Source: Nocardia ninae NBRC 108245 (lineage in GTDB: Bacteria > Actinomycetota > Actinomycetes > Mycobacteriales > Mycobacteriaceae). From it: a stretch of 64,000 bases of DNA. The stretch is taken from the NCBI RefSeq assembly GCF_007990755.1, contig NZ_BJXA01000016.1:1-64000 (forward strand). Reading direction: 5' to 3'. The translations under genes and the position numbers were made by a program. The notes beneath the pieces are model-generated. The model saw only the letters and a list, made by a program, of their open reading frames with translations. It searched no databases and was not told where the DNA came from. Positions 1 to 9,474 of this stretch are shown in pieces; the first letter of the stretch is position 1; every line of letters starts with the position of its first letter.

Positions 1-620
1 ATATTGATGACCGTGGCGCCGCTGTCGACCGCGTGCACCACCGCGCTGGCGAGGGTGTCGACGGTGCCGTAGCCACCCGCCGACATCGCGCCGGGATCGT
101 CGGAGCGGTAGCTGTTCTTGGCCTGGTAGGCCAGGCTGGTCTGGCGAATGGAGAGGATCGCGGCGGCGGGCGCGACACCGGAGAAGCCGTCGCCGCCCTC
201 GGGTGCGGGCCGACCGGCGATGAGACCCGCCACCAGGGTGCCGTGCCCGTCGCAGTCGGCGGTGCCGTCGGAATCGGAGACGTAATCACCGCCCGGCCGC
301 ACCGACAGTCGCGGATGCGGGTTGACGCCGGTGTCGATCACCGCGACGGTCTGTCCCTCGCCGCGGCTGAACTGCCAGGCGGCTTGGAGCCCGAGCGCCT
401 TCTGCGCCACGGGTACTCCGACGGGCGCGGGTCCGGTCCAGATCGGTTGGGAGCACAGCAGCCGCTGCTCGGACGGAACAGGCGGGGCCACTGGGGCATT
501 CGTGATCAGCGCCCCCGGATCGACCACGGGCGGTGCCACGCCGAGTGCCGCACCGACCGGACCTACCGCCAGCGTGAGCGTCAAGGTGACGACGACGGCA
601 GATCGGACGAGCTCACGCAT
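1..620 (-). CDS. mycP: Mycosin (type VII secretion subtilisin-like protease), truncated by the left window edge
   Basis: Reading leftward from an ATG at 620, the product has a short signal peptide (hydrophobic run VVVTLTLTLAVGPVGAALG). Then come the first two catalytic motifs of peptidase family S8: the Asp motif VIDTGVNPHP and the His motif DGHGTLVAGLIAG. The Ser motif and C-terminal membrane anchor lie beyond position 1. Mycosins are membrane-anchored proteases essential for ESX secretion. The start overlaps the end of eccD by 8 nt, so the two are translationally coupled, which is the usual eccD-mycP order in ESX loci. Confidence 0.93.
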   Translation of the reverse strand, partial: MRELVRSAVVVTLTLTLAVGPVGAALGVAPPVVDPGALITNAPVAPPVPSEQRLLCSQPIWTGPAPVGVPVAQKALGLQAAWQFSRGEGQTVAVIDTGVNPHPRLSVRPGGDYVSDSDGTADCDGHGTLVAGLIAGRPAPEGGDGFSGVAPAAAILSIRQTSLAYQAKNSYRSDDPGAMSAGGYGTVDTLASAVVHAVDSGATVIN

Positions 621-2070
621 TCCGGGCCATGGCGTAGACGTCGAGGATCCAGAAAACGAGCGGACCGATAATGCAGATCAGCAGGTATTCGAAGATCTCG
701 CCCGCCCGCTGCACCACCGGCGAGACTTCCATGTTCGGCCCGGCGACCCCGATCAGCATGCCGAGCCCCGCCACCAACAGCAGCGCGCCCGCGGCGGGCA
801 AGGCGAGTTCCGGCATCCGCACACCCCACAGCACCGCAGGCACGATCAAGGCCGCGCAGCCACCGGCCACCAGTACCGCGGCCTGGGTCAGATCCGCGAA
901 AGCCCTTCCGCGCCTGGCGAGTACGACACCGGCCGCAGCGGCCAGCACCGCGCACTGCCAGCGGTGTTCGGTGGCCGAGGCGACGATCACGATCGTCGCG
1001 AGCACGGTGATCGCGACGATGCCGAAGATCATGCCGGACTGAAAGTCGTTGGCGCGCCGCGATCGTTCGCCGAGGCCGGCCGCCGAGGGGATGGCGGTTG
1101 CGCCGACTGCGCCGATGCCTTCGATGGTCGGCCGTGGTTCGTGGTCGCGCGGGTCGATGGCCCCGCCTGCGGTCGGTACCGGAGGCACCGGAAGCCGAGC
1201 GGCCGCCACCGCGATCCGTGAGGCGAGGGTGATGCCGAGCAACGCGAAGACGATGATCCCGGCTGCAACCTTGAGCGGTGCGACATCCCAGATCGTCACC
1301 GTGCCCGCGGCGCCGACGCCGAACGTCGCGACCGTGATGACACCGGTGAACATCGTCGTGCGCACCGGGATCGCCCGCATCGCGATCACCGCGAGCAGCA
1401 GGGTGGCCGCCGCACCGAACAACAGGTGTGGCGCGCCGGGGCGGCCGGGCACCAATGCCGCTGTGCCACTGCCCATCAGGAGCAACCCGCACAGGGCCAG
1501 CGCGGTGGCGGGAGCGGTCGCCGCATACTTCTTGGCGACCAGGGCGGCGCCGATCAGGATAACCAGGCCGACGCCGAGGCCCGCCGAGCCGGCCAGCACC
1601 GACCAGCCACGCGCCGCCGCGAACAGCAGCAGGAAACACGTGCCGACCACTGCCGTGATCGCGCCACCCATCCCAGCTCGGCCCGCCGACTCACCCGACC
1701 AGCCGCTGAAGGAGTCGTCGGTCAGCCGGGCGACCGCGTCGATCACATCATCGAACAGCGGCGGCGACTCGACCGAATCCACCGCGCGCAGCACCAGCAG
1801 GTCGCCGTCGAACACCTCGGCCTCGGTGAGCGTGCGCCCTGGATCGATCGCGGTCTGACCGGGCTGGGCCAGGGTCCAGTGCTGGGCGGCGAGCGGCCCG
1901 TTGTCCTCCAGTTCGGATAGGTCGGGATTGCGAGAAGCGATGAGCGCCACCACATCCGGGATGAAATTCGCGATCGCGACGGTCGCGGGCAGCACCACAT
2001 CCACCTGGGTGTTGCCACCGATCACCGAGACCCGGCACAGTTGCGGCTCGATCGCCGTGGACTCCATCAC
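613..2070 (-). CDS. eccD: Type VII secretion membrane channel protein EccD
   Basis: The 485-aa product has an N-terminal cytosolic ubiquitin-like domain (about residues 8-100, starting CRVSVIGGNTQVDVVLPA). It is followed by about eleven hydrophobic segments to the C-terminus. This is the architecture of EccD, the transmembrane pore-forming component of ESX complexes. Length matches mycobacterial EccD proteins. It is co-transcribed with mycP downstream and divergent from eccA, leaving about 0.2 kb between 2071 and 2266 for two opposing promoters. The ESX type (1 to 5) cannot be fixed without the rest of the locus. Confidence 0.93.
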   Translation of the reverse strand: MMESTAIEPQLCRVSVIGGNTQVDVVLPATVAIANFIPDVVALIASRNPDLSELEDNGPLAAQHWTLAQPGQTAIDPGRTLTEAEVFDGDLLVLRAVDSVESPPLFDDVIDAVARLTDDSFSGWSGESAGRAGMGGAITAVVGTCFLLLFAAARGWSVLAGSAGLGVGLVILIGAALVAKKYAATAPATALALCGLLLMGSGTAALVPGRPGAPHLLFGAAATLLLAVIAMRAIPVRTTMFTGVITVATFGVGAAGTVTIWDVAPLKVAAGIIVFALLGITLASRIAVAAARLPVPPVPTAGGAIDPRDHEPRPTIEGIGAVGATAIPSAAGLGERSRRANDFQSGMIFGIVAITVLATIVIVASATEHRWQCAVLAAAAGVVLARRGRAFADLTQAAVLVAGGCAALIVPAVLWGVRMPELALPAAGALLLVAGLGMLIGVAGPNMEVSPVVQRAGEIFEYLLICIIGPLVFWILDVYAMARNA

Positions 2071-2266
2071 GTTCGGGAAATTAACAACGGAGTCGCTCGC
2101 TCGCGCGGGCTGAGCAGTGAGTTTCCTCAGTCGTAACCCTGGTCGGGCGCTGACATGCGGTTCTGTGGCGGCGGTGGTCGCGCGCGGTTAATCCCCGGTG
2201 AATGCCGCATGCTCGCGAGCAGGGTAAGGAGTGACGCGGCAACGTATTCCGGCTACGTTGCGCCGC

Positions 2267-4084
2267 ATGTCAGCGATTCGTTCAGCCCAACAGGTCTTCG
2301 ACGCGGGCGTGCTGTCGTTGGGTCTGATGGTCGACGGCCAGCAGGCCGCCAAGAACCTCGAATACGCCAAGGTGGCCTTCCGCCGGGCCACCGAGCTCGA
2401 CCCGGACATGTGCGACGCGTGGCTGGGCCGCCTCGCCGCAGGGGACGCGTCCAACGAGGTGTTCGGGCAGCTGCACCGCACCTCGACCACCTCGCTGATG
2501 CGCGAACAGCGCCGGCTCGGGTTGCCGCCGCGCCAGCTGGCGGGCCGCTTCCAGATCGGCCAGTACATCGACTATCCGGTCGCCGGCTTCACCGAGATCT
2601 GGATCGCGCACGCCATGCGGCTGCTGGACGACAAGCAGTTCGACGAGGCGCAGCATGTGCTCGACGAGCTGGACGAGCGCCGCAAGAAAATCACCGACGA
2701 CCCTGATGGCGCGCTGGACGACCGGCTCTGCGCCTACGCCCGCGGTGTCCTGTACTTCACCGCCCAACTCTGGCCCGACGTGATGGCGGTGCTCGCCGGG
2801 TCAGCCGAATGGCAGGACCAGTACATGGCTGTCGGCGCACACGTCATGGTCGGCACCGCGTGCGCGCACCTCGGGCTGTTCGGCGAGGCGACGCGCCGCC
2901 TCGAACAAGCCGAGCACGGTCCGATCCCGGCTGCCCGCACCGCTGCCATGTACTGCCGCGGCCTCGCGCTGCGCGAGCAAGGCAACGAGGACGAGGCGCG
3001 GTCGCTGTTCGAGACGGTGTACAGCCAGGTGCCCGGCTTCGCCTCGAACGCTCGCGCCATGAGCGATCCGACGTTCCGGATCATGGTCACCACCCGCGAG
3101 CAGATCGAATCACGCACCAACCGTTGGGATCCCGCGACCGCGCCGTCCCTGGACGAGGCCGCCGAACAGGAACACCAGGACCGGGCCGAGACGATTCTTG
3201 CTACCGCCCGCGCGGAATTGCAGGCCCAGATCGGATTGGCGGCGGTGAAGGTGCAGGTCGCCAAGTTGCAGTCCTCGGCCACCATGGCCAAGATTCGTGC
3301 GGAGAAGGGGCTCAGCAGCATGCCGCGCGGGCAGCACCTGGCGTTCACCGGTCCACCCGGTACCGGCAAGACCACCATCGCCCGTGTGGTCGCCAAGATC
3401 TACTGTGGGCTCGGGCTGCTCAAGACCGACAAGGTGGTGGAGACCAAGCGCTCCGATTTCGTCGGCCAGCATCTGGGTTCCACCGCGATCAAATCCAATG
3501 CGCTGATCGACTCCGCCATGGACGGTGTGCTTTTCGTCGATGAGGCATACACGCTGATCCAGCAGGGGCTCTCCGGTGGGGACGCGTTCGGACGCGAGGC
3601 AGTGGATACTTTGCTCGCGCGGATGGAGAACGACCGAGACCGGTTGGTGGTGATCATCGCGGGTTACGACGGCGAGATCGATCGCTTCCTGGCCAGCAAC
3701 GACGGGCTCGCCTCCCGGTTCGCCAAACGGGTGAAGTTCGACTCCTACTCGCCCGATGAACTGCGTGACATCGGCAAATTCATTGCCAGCAAACGTGATT
3801 CCGCACTTTCGGACGAGGCGGTCGAGATCTTGCGTGAAGCGTGTGTGCAGCTGTACGCGGCGGAACGCACCGACCAGAGTGGTCTGCCGCGGCGCGGTGT
3901 CGACATCGCGGGTAACGGGCGGTTCATCCGCAATGTGATCGAGAGCGCGGAGGAAGAACGCGAATACCGTTTGGCCATGGACGAATCCCTTGATCTACGG
4001 ACCCTCGATGAGGACACTCTGATGCGGATCGAGGCGGACGATATGCGGAAGGCGCTGGATATCGTGCTGGCCACGTTGGCCTGA
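2267..4084 (+). CDS. eccA: Type VII secretion AAA+ ATPase EccA
   Basis: The protein has a TPR-like helical N-terminus (about residues 1-270) and a CbxX/CfqX-type AAA+ domain with Walker A GPPGTGKTTIARV, Walker B GVLFVDEAY and arginine-bearing LASRFAKRV. EccA is the cytosolic ATPase of several ESX systems and binds ESX substrates and their chaperones. The ATG at 2267 gives an N-terminus (MSAIRSAQQVFDAGV) that fits the family. A GTG at 2231 is possible, but its AAGGAG lies almost on the codon. The protein is about 605 aa, within the 573-631 aa range of mycobacterial EccA1 and EccA3. It is divergent from eccD-mycP. Confidence 0.94.
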   Translation: MSAIRSAQQVFDAGVLSLGLMVDGQQAAKNLEYAKVAFRRATELDPDMCDAWLGRLAAGDASNEVFGQLHRTSTTSLMREQRRLGLPPRQLAGRFQIGQYIDYPVAGFTEIWIAHAMRLLDDKQFDEAQHVLDELDERRKKITDDPDGALDDRLCAYARGVLYFTAQLWPDVMAVLAGSAEWQDQYMAVGAHVMVGTACAHLGLFGEATRRLEQAEHGPIPAARTAAMYCRGLALREQGNEDEARSLFETVYSQVPGFASNARAMSDPTFRIMVTTREQIESRTNRWDPATAPSLDEAAEQEHQDRAETILATARAELQAQIGLAAVKVQVAKLQSSATMAKIRAEKGLSSMPRGQHLAFTGPPGTGKTTIARVVAKIYCGLGLLKTDKVVETKRSDFVGQHLGSTAIKSNALIDSAMDGVLFVDEAYTLIQQGLSGGDAFGREAVDTLLARMENDRDRLVVIIAGYDGEIDRFLASNDGLASRFAKRVKFDSYSPDELRDIGKFIASKRDSALSDEAVEILREACVQLYAAERTDQSGLPRRGVDIAGNGRFIRNVIESAEEEREYRLAMDESLDLRTLDEDTLMRIEADDMRKALDIVLATLA

Positions 4085-4173
4085 CGCCGTGGCCGTTTTA
4101 GGTGATCGCGTCGAGTTCGGCGTCGAAGCCGTTACCCTGAAGTGTGCTCGGCGCGCTGGGGGAGGTAAGTGAA

Positions 4174-4440
4174 ATGCCGCAACTGCGAAGGTTTCTCGTA
4201 GAAACCGCATATGCGACTCCATTCGTATTGGCCGTAGCGTCGGTGCTGATGTTCGTACTCGGGTTCGACGGGGTATGGGTAGTCATGGTGTCGGTGCTGG
4301 TCGGCATGCTCATGGGGAAAGTCGCCGAAGCTTTGGTGGGGATGGTGCGGGCGTATCGGTCTGCGGCGCAGCCTGTTTCATCGGATCCGGTCTGGCGGAT
4401 CTGGCAGCGGCGAACGCGTCACGATGGTGATCTCCCGTGA
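4174..4440 (+). CDS. Small two-helix membrane protein, unknown function
   Basis: An 88-aa ORF starts at an ATG preceded by GGGGGAGGT at proper spacing, which is better supported than the upstream GTG at 4144. Two hydrophobic segments (TPFVLAVASVLMFVLGF and VWVVMVSVLVGMLMG) predict a hairpin membrane protein with a basic C-terminal tail. I recognise no family. It follows eccA by about 90 bp on the same strand and may be read with it, but a role in secretion is only a guess. Confidence 0.6.
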   Translation: MPQLRRFLVETAYATPFVLAVASVLMFVLGFDGVWVVMVSVLVGMLMGKVAEALVGMVRAYRSAAQPVSSDPVWRIWQRRTRHDGDLP

Positions 4441-4959
4441 GCGCTGCGCCGTTCCGTCAGTGTCGGAGCTGATCGGTCGGTCCGTCGCCTCGGCGGGGAT
4501 GACCCAGCCTTGCTGTGGCCGCAGGGACGGACCAGCGGAATGCCGGGCCGGAGTAATGGGCTACTTTCGGGCGAAGGCTGGGCTGACTACCTAGTGCGCC
4601 ATCGATGTGCTTGTCAGTGCGTTTATTGGCATCGTGCACCGGCGAAACACCGTAAACGAGGTCGCCCCCCAGCTACTGAGCTGACCTGGGCGACCCGAAC
4701 TGGACAGTGGATCAGTTCCGCCGGGATCCGGCTCCCACGGGCGAGCCTGGCGACCGGGCACGGAATTGTGCGATCATGAGAATTCGGCCCGCGGGTGCGC
4801 TGCGGGCCTTGGATCTCTCACCGTTGCCGAGGCCCGGTGAGCACCGCGAGGATCTAAAGCACTCGCGAGCGATGCAGGGGCTCGGGGACAACGGCGTGCA
4901 CCACTGCCTCGGCAGAGCGGGTAATTCGGTAGATCCCCTTCGGCGAAAGGCGCGCAATC
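4441..4959. other. Intergenic region holding repeat copy A
   Basis: No convincing gene lies in this 0.5-kb gap; short ORFs are scattered in several frames without ribosome sites. It contains at about 4558-4724 a sequence that reappears, diverged, at 19922-20085. The last 20 bases before 4960 include GAAAGG, the likely ribosome site of the cyclodipeptide synthase. Confidence 0.6.
4558..4724 (+). repeat. Diverged intergenic repeat, copy A
   Basis: Aligned by eye with 19922-20085, this block shares GGCTACTTTC, GGCGAA, GATGTGCTTGTCAG, ACCGGCGA, ACACCGT and AACTGGAC-GTGGATCAGTTCCG in the same order and spacing. Overall identity is roughly 70 percent. In one frame both copies carry a TAG at the same place followed by VLVS....IV.RR.TV, but copy A has further stops. 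It may be a decayed small gene or a non-coding element. Confidence 0.6.
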
Positions 4960-5703
4960 GTGACGTCGGCAACGCTCTCCAGATCTGCAGCAGAATCTCT
5001 GAAACCCATTGTCCAGCAGGGCTTTCTGGTTCAGCCGTTCACTCGGCACTGCCAGGTGGTCCAGCGCGATGGTGATCACGCGGTCATCGGTGTGTCACCA
5101 GGCAACAGTTACTTCTCCGGTCAGCGAATCCGCGATCTCGCCAAGTGGGGACTCGCGCACTTCGATCGGGTCGACATCGTCTACACAGATGTGTATGTGG
5201 CCGAAATGTTCGAAGCCGTAGGGTACTCCGCGCTCGACGCTCGCCGTAAGGCGGACAAGAACATTCGTGGTGTTCGTGCCAAAATTGTTGCGGCAGTTGG
5301 TGATGCCGACCCGCAGGGGAGGCGACTGTTCGCGAAGGCGATGTCGGAGTTCCGGGCCAACGAAGCGTACCGGGACCTACATGCGGATCTCGTCAGACGA
5401 TCGGCCGACGATGCGGAATTCCGCGCCGTGTGTCATCAGCTGGTGGCGCGGTTCCTGTCCTCGAAGGTGCTGGATGGGCGCGCACCTACGCCCCGTCAGC
5501 ACGAAGTGTGCCTCGACTACATCCGTGCCGAGGCCCCACTGTTCCTGGACACGCCCGCGATCCTCGGGGTGCCCTCGTCACTGAACTGCTATCACCAACT
5601 ACTACCGATGGCGGAACTGCTGTATGCGCGTGGGTCCGGTCTTCGCGCCTCGCGTAACCAAGGCCACGCCATCGTCACTCCTGTCGAAGGAGCGGGCGCA
5701 TGA
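4960..5703 (+). CDS. Cyclodipeptide synthase, probably cyclo(L-Tyr-L-Tyr) synthase
   Basis: The 247-aa protein belongs to the tRNA-dependent cyclodipeptide synthase family, which takes aminoacyl-tRNAs and makes diketopiperazines. The nucleophile is Ser46 in GVSPGNSYF. Tyr187 and Glu191 ([10 protein letters not shown]) and Tyr211 (SSLNCYHQ) have the same spacing as Tyr178, Glu182 and Tyr202 of AlbC. From memory it is very close to M. tuberculosis Rv2275 over most of its length but lacks that protein's long N-terminal extension. The start is a GTG after GAAAGG. Its stop overlaps the next gene's ATG (ATGA), and the partner is CYP121-like, so cyclodityrosine is the expected product. Confidence 0.93.
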   Translation: MTSATLSRSAAESLKPIVQQGFLVQPFTRHCQVVQRDGDHAVIGVSPGNSYFSGQRIRDLAKWGLAHFDRVDIVYTDVYVAEMFEAVGYSALDARRKADKNIRGVRAKIVAAVGDADPQGRRLFAKAMSEFRANEAYRDLHADLVRRSADDAEFRAVCHQLVARFLSSKVLDGRAPTPRQHEVCLDYIRAEAPLFLDTPAILGVPSSLNCYHQLLPMAELLYARGSGLRASRNQGHAIVTPVEGAGA

Positions 5704-6890
5704 CTACTCTCGACACCTTGCTCGCTTTCCCGTTCTCCGCCCGTGGCGACCGAATTCCCGAGGAGGTCAACGCACTTCGCGAAGCAACGCCTGTCCGCAA
5801 GGTACGCACCATCGCCGGTGACGAGGCCTGGCTGGTGAGCTCCTACGCCCTGTGCAAACAGGTTCTGGAAGATCGCCGGTTCTCGCTGAAGGAGACCTCC
5901 GCGCCGGGAGTGCCCCGCCAGTACGCCCTCACCATCCCGCCGGAGGTGGTGAACAACATGGGCAACATCACGGGTGCGGGTTTACGTAAGGCAGTAATGA
6001 AGGCCCTGAGCCCTAAATCGCCTGGCCTCGAAGAGTTTATGCGAACCACGGCCACAAATCTGATCGATGCCCTCGTCGCCGAGGGTGCGCCCGCCGATCT
6101 GCGCAACGATTTCGCCGACCCGTTCGCGGCCGCACTGCACTGCCACCTCCTCGGCATTCCGCAGCAGGACGCACCCAAGCTGATGCGCAGCCTGCACATC
6201 GCGTTCATGAACTCCGCCGAGCCCATCCCAGCCGCCGAGCTCAACTGGAATCGGGATATCGCCTACATGGTCGAGCGCCTCGACGACCCGGAAACCTTCG
6301 GCCTGATGGCCGAACTCGCCGCCCTGCGCGACGATCCAGACTACGCGCAGGTTTCCGAACAGATGCTGGCCACCGTCGGAGTCACCTTGTTCGGCGCCGG
6401 CGTGATCTCCACCGGCGGCTTCCTCACCATGGCACTGGTGTCGCTCATCCAGCATCCGGAACTGAAGGCGCAACTGCTCGCAGACCCGGCGCTGATCCCC
6501 GCCGGAGTAGAGGAGCTACTGCGCATCAACCTGTCCATCGGCGACGGTCTGCCACGACTGGCCACCGAAGACGTCCAACTCGGAGATGTCCTGGTCAGCA
6601 AGGGTGAGCTGGTCCTCGTACTGGTGGAAGGCGCCAACTTCGACCCCGCCGCCTTCCCCGCACCTGAGACCGTCGACCTGAACCGCCCCAACGCCAGCGC
6701 CCACCTATCCTTCGGCGGCGGTCAACACTTCTGCCCCGCCACCGCCCTGAGTCGCAAGCACGCCCAAATCGGCCTGGAAGTCCTACTGAGCCGCATCCCC
6801 ACCCTCGACCTAGCCGTACCCATCGACCAACTCGTCTGGCGCACCCGCTTCATGAAACGAATCCCAGAGCGCCTACCCGTTTTGTGGTAG
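5700..6890 (+). CDS. Cytochrome P450 of the CYP121 type (mycocyclosin synthase)
   Basis: The 396-aa P450 closely follows CYP121 (Rv2276) from memory: N-terminal [10 protein letters not shown]-helix region FFGAG-like [13 protein letters not shown], haem motif [14 protein letters not shown] with the ligand Cys, and C-terminal [18 protein letters not shown] carrying the active-site Gln-Arg equivalents. CYP121 makes the intramolecular C-C bond in cyclo(Tyr-Tyr) to give mycocyclosin. Here the haem loop reads FGGG instead of the FGRG I recall for CYP121. Translational coupling to the cyclodipeptide synthase supports a two-enzyme pathway. The gene is followed by a hairpin at 6903-6928. Confidence 0.94.
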   Translation: MTTLDTLLAFPFSARGDRIPEEVNALREATPVRKVRTIAGDEAWLVSSYALCKQVLEDRRFSLKETSAPGVPRQYALTIPPEVVNNMGNITGAGLRKAVMKALSPKSPGLEEFMRTTATNLIDALVAEGAPADLRNDFADPFAAALHCHLLGIPQQDAPKLMRSLHIAFMNSAEPIPAAELNWNRDIAYMVERLDDPETFGLMAELAALRDDPDYAQVSEQMLATVGVTLFGAGVISTGGFLTMALVSLIQHPELKAQLLADPALIPAGVEELLRINLSIGDGLPRLATEDVQLGDVLVSKGELVLVLVEGANFDPAAFPAPETVDLNRPNASAHLSFGGGQHFCPATALSRKHAQIGLEVLLSRIPTLDLAVPIDQLVWRTRFMKRIPERLPVLW

Positions 6891-6902
6891 TCGCCGTCCG
6901 AT

Positions 6903-6928
6903 ACCCCGCCTGACGAGGAGGGCGGGGT
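6903..6928 (+). terminator. Hairpin after the CDPS-P450 operon
   Basis: ACCCCGCC and GGCGGGGT form a perfect 8-bp stem around a 10-nt loop, 12 bases after the P450 stop. No T-tract follows, as is common in high-GC actinobacteria. Confidence 0.6.
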
Positions 6929-7059
6929 CGTCGGCACTGGTCACCGGCTGCCGCGCGTCCGACACCGGCAAGGTCGAACGCTCTGTAGAACCGGGAGCAT
7001 CATTGCTGCGTCCTATAGTTGTTCAGGCGTCCACGGACTGCGCTGCGAGGGGAGACTGC

Positions 7060-7368
7060 ATGTCGGACGAACTTCAGGTCGAGCCGGATCGGCTCCGGGA
7101 TGCCGCACGCTTCATTGCCGACAAGGCGCAAATCATCAAGGACGGGATAGTCCAGCTCGATAAGACGGTCGGCCAGGAGCTGCTGGCCGACGGGTGGCAG
7201 GGAAATGCTGCCTCGGCCTACGACGAATCCTGGATCGAGTGGAAGCAAGGGGCGGATGATATCGCCGCTGCGCTGGAGGAGTCAGCGTCGAATCTTGTTG
7301 ATGCGGCACATCGGTATGAGATGCGAGATCAAGTAAATCGGGACGCGATCGCACAAGCCGGAGAGTAG
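7060..7368 (+). CDS. WXG100-family (Esx-like) secreted protein
   Basis: The ATG at 7060 follows GAGGGGA and gives 102 aa. The ORF could open at 7003, but that would add a non-helical tail. The product is a helical hairpin with DGWQGNA at the turn, the hallmark WXG motif. WXG100 proteins are exported as dimers through ESX systems or serve as targeting partners for larger substrates. It is the first gene of a five-gene run (7060-9905) with a toxin-like protein, so a role in carrying that toxin is likely. There is no C-terminal YxxxD/E immediately visible. Confidence 0.88.
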   Translation: MSDELQVEPDRLRDAARFIADKAQIIKDGIVQLDKTVGQELLADGWQGNAASAYDESWIEWKQGADDIAAALEESASNLVDAAHRYEMRDQVNRDAIAQAGE

Positions 7369-7377
7369 GTGTAAGGG

Positions 7378-7674
7378 ATGGCGGACGATTACAGCTACCG
7401 CGTGAACCTCCAGCAACTCGACGACGCGATCGCCACTATGGCGAAATTCGGAACTGAGGTCGAAGGATGGTTGCGGGAAGTCGATCAGCATATTGCTGAT
7501 CTGCATCTGTCCTGGTCGAGCAATGCGGCCGAAGCTCAGCGCGCTGCCCACGACCGATGGATGGCGGGCGCGGCGGAGATGCGGGAGAACCTCGATGAGC
7601 TGCGTGAGGTTGCGCGACGTGCACACACGAACTACACCGGGGCTGTCCAGACCAACACCGAGATGTGGCCGTGA
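7378..7674 (+). CDS. Second WXG100-like protein
   Basis: A 98-aa helical protein starts 9 bp after the first WXG100 gene. The turn reads LHLSWSSNAAEAQ, so the canonical Gly of WXG is Ser here. The C-terminus ends in TNTEMWP. Its stop overlaps the next gene's GTG (GTGA). Paired WXG100 genes normally encode heterodimer partners, and this pair precedes the toxin-like gene, as in other actinobacterial T7SS effector modules. Confidence 0.85.
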   Translation: MADDYSYRVNLQQLDDAIATMAKFGTEVEGWLREVDQHIADLHLSWSSNAAEAQRAAHDRWMAGAAEMRENLDELREVARRAHTNYTGAVQTNTEMWP

Positions 7675-8981
7675 GTCCGCCGACGCCCTTTCCGGTCATC
7701 GTTTGCCGAGGCGATGACTATCGCTCGGCCAGTGAAGGAGTCGGTTTCATCCGCGATGACGCCGGCGAGGTGCACGGCGCGCTGCTGCTGACATTGTCGG
7801 GATACGCCGGAATGGGTGGCAGCGACAACGCCGGTGCGCAATGGGCGAAGTCATACGACGAGGCTGTAGATGCGGCACTGCAAACCTCGTCGAAGCTGGT
7901 ATCGACATGTGCCCGCACCAGCGATCTGATAGCCGCAGGTGCGCACAACCATGCTGTTGCCGAGGCCGGTGCCAATGGCGTCGAACCGCCGTCGGCGCCC
8001 AAACCCGGGATGGATCCGTGTTTGGCGATCAGAGTTCCCTCGGCGGGCGGTGGCGGTGGCCCGGAGCCATTCGGGTGGTCGTTGATCAAGTCGGTATCGG
8101 GGTTGGTGTGGCCGAATGGCCATCAGGACCAGTTGCGGGCCGCGAAAGACGTTTGGTACGCCGCCGCGGAGTCGATGGGTACCGCCACCAGCCGGTTCCC
8201 AGCGACCGTTGGTCTGCTCGAAAACCAGCGGTCGGCCGAAATCCCCGCCGCAGTCGCGGCCTGTAGCGAGACAGCCGACAACTTTCTCGAGTTGGAGACC
8301 GCGTTCCGGGAGATCGGGGATTCGTGCTCCGAGTACGCCCAGCACCTCGACGACGCACATCACGAGATCCTGGCCGAGCTGAAGCAAATGCTCATCGAGA
8401 CGGCCGCGATCGAAGCCGGCCTGGCTGTCTTGATCCCGTTCACGGGCGGGTTATCCGAGCTCGGCAATGGAGCGGTCATCGCGCGAATCGGCATCTACGC
8501 TGCGCGCATAGGCCGCATCATTGATCGGCTTGTCGTCAAAGTCACCGCAATCGTCGGCAGGCTCGGCTCGATAGTCACCGGCAAGCTCAAGCCGTTGCTG
8601 ACGAAGCTCGGGGAGTGGTTGGAGAAGGCCAAGACCAAGTGGTGGCGGTCCGACTCCGGTGGTGGGCTGCCCGAGCTCCCACCCAAGCCGCCTGCAGTGA
8701 AGCCGAAGGTGAACAACACCAAACTGCAGAACATGCTGGACGACCTCTACAAGGGCGCGGAAAACCCAGCCCGAGTTGGGGACGGGACAACTGCGGACGC
8801 TGTTCGCAACGAGTATCGAACTCTGGAGCCCACTGAAGGTAGATGGCATCTGCAGAAAGCGATGGAGACACAGCGAGGACTCGCGAAATGGCTTATGGAC
8901 AAGTCGAATACCGATCCGGCCGATCGGGCGGTGGCGATTCGGGAACTGCAGAACCTCATGGACGCATTGGCGGGGCGGTAG
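7671..8981 (+). CDS. T7SS-associated polymorphic toxin-like protein
   Basis: About 436 aa. The N-terminal half is helical with WXG/LXG-like character (SYDEAVDAALQTSSKLV; LRAAKDVWYAAAESM). A hydrophobic, glycine-bearing stretch (AAIEAGLAVLIPFTGG) and a proline-rich linker (LPELPPKPPAVKPKV) follow. The last about 85 residues, starting NTKLQNMLDDLYKGAENP and including GDGTTADAVRNEYRT and LAKWLMDKS, resemble a C-terminal module I have seen on many actinobacterial polymorphic toxins. Its activity is not known to me. The GTG at 7671 overlaps the previous stop; a GTG at 7665 is also possible. The next gene would be the immunity protein. Confidence 0.72.
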   Translation: MSPPTPFPVIVCRGDDYRSASEGVGFIRDDAGEVHGALLLTLSGYAGMGGSDNAGAQWAKSYDEAVDAALQTSSKLVSTCARTSDLIAAGAHNHAVAEAGANGVEPPSAPKPGMDPCLAIRVPSAGGGGGPEPFGWSLIKSVSGLVWPNGHQDQLRAAKDVWYAAAESMGTATSRFPATVGLLENQRSAEIPAAVAACSETADNFLELETAFREIGDSCSEYAQHLDDAHHEILAELKQMLIETAAIEAGLAVLIPFTGGLSELGNGAVIARIGIYAARIGRIIDRLVVKVTAIVGRLGSIVTGKLKPLLTKLGEWLEKAKTKWWRSDSGGGLPELPPKPPAVKPKVNNTKLQNMLDDLYKGAENPARVGDGTTADAVRNEYRTLEPTEGRWHLQKAMETQRGLAKWLMDKSNTDPADRAVAIRELQNLMDALAGR

Positions 8982-8997
8982 AGGGTGAGGCGAGATT

Positions 8998-9474
8998 ATG
9001 AATGAGCAGACCGATAAAGAGATTCTGGACATGCTCGACACCTGGACTCGGAGCCTGGTGCCCGAGCAAGCGCGGTTCGTCGACGAACTCGCGGCTCTCG
9101 AGCCGGAGATCCGCCCGCTGATCGCTGAACACATCCGCGATAACGACGAGCTTCTCCCGACACTGTTGATGGGCGACATCGCTCGATGGGTGGCGCAGGT
9201 TGTTCAGAACAGTGACGATCCGCGATCACGATTGGCACCGTTCTTCCTCGAGCTCGAACGGGCTTGGGGCGATGGACGCGGTCCGGTATCCGATCTGATC
9301 GCGGTGTCATTTGTAGAGAACGTCTTCGACAATCCTGGCATCGTCGAACTCTTGGGACCCAATCTCGCTCACTACTACCGGGTTTACACCGGACAAGAGA
9401 AGGCACGTGACGACGAGCGCCGACCAGTGCCCAGCATCGTGAAGCAGATCAGGAAGAAGCTGGGCCGCTCATGA
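8998..9474 (+). CDS. Small acidic protein, probable immunity protein
   Basis: A 158-aa soluble, acidic, mainly helical protein with no signal or membrane segment. It begins 16 bp after the toxin-like gene and overlaps the next ORF by 4 nt. That position, size and charge are typical of an immunity protein for the preceding toxin. I recognise no catalytic motif; the segment LLPTLLMGDIARWV looks like the most conserved part. The role is inferred from context only. Confidence 0.62.
   Translation: MNEQTDKEILDMLDTWTRSLVPEQARFVDELAALEPEIRPLIAEHIRDNDELLPTLLMGDIARWVAQVVQNSDDPRSRLAPFFLELERAWGDGRGPVSDLIAVSFVENVFDNPGIVELLGPNLAHYYRVYTGQEKARDDERRPVPSIVKQIRKKLGRS

Noticed and set aside
581-1639. 352-codon minus-strand frame inside eccD
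   Set aside because: Arg/Gly-rich shadow of eccD, whose own frame gives a canonical multi-helix protein.
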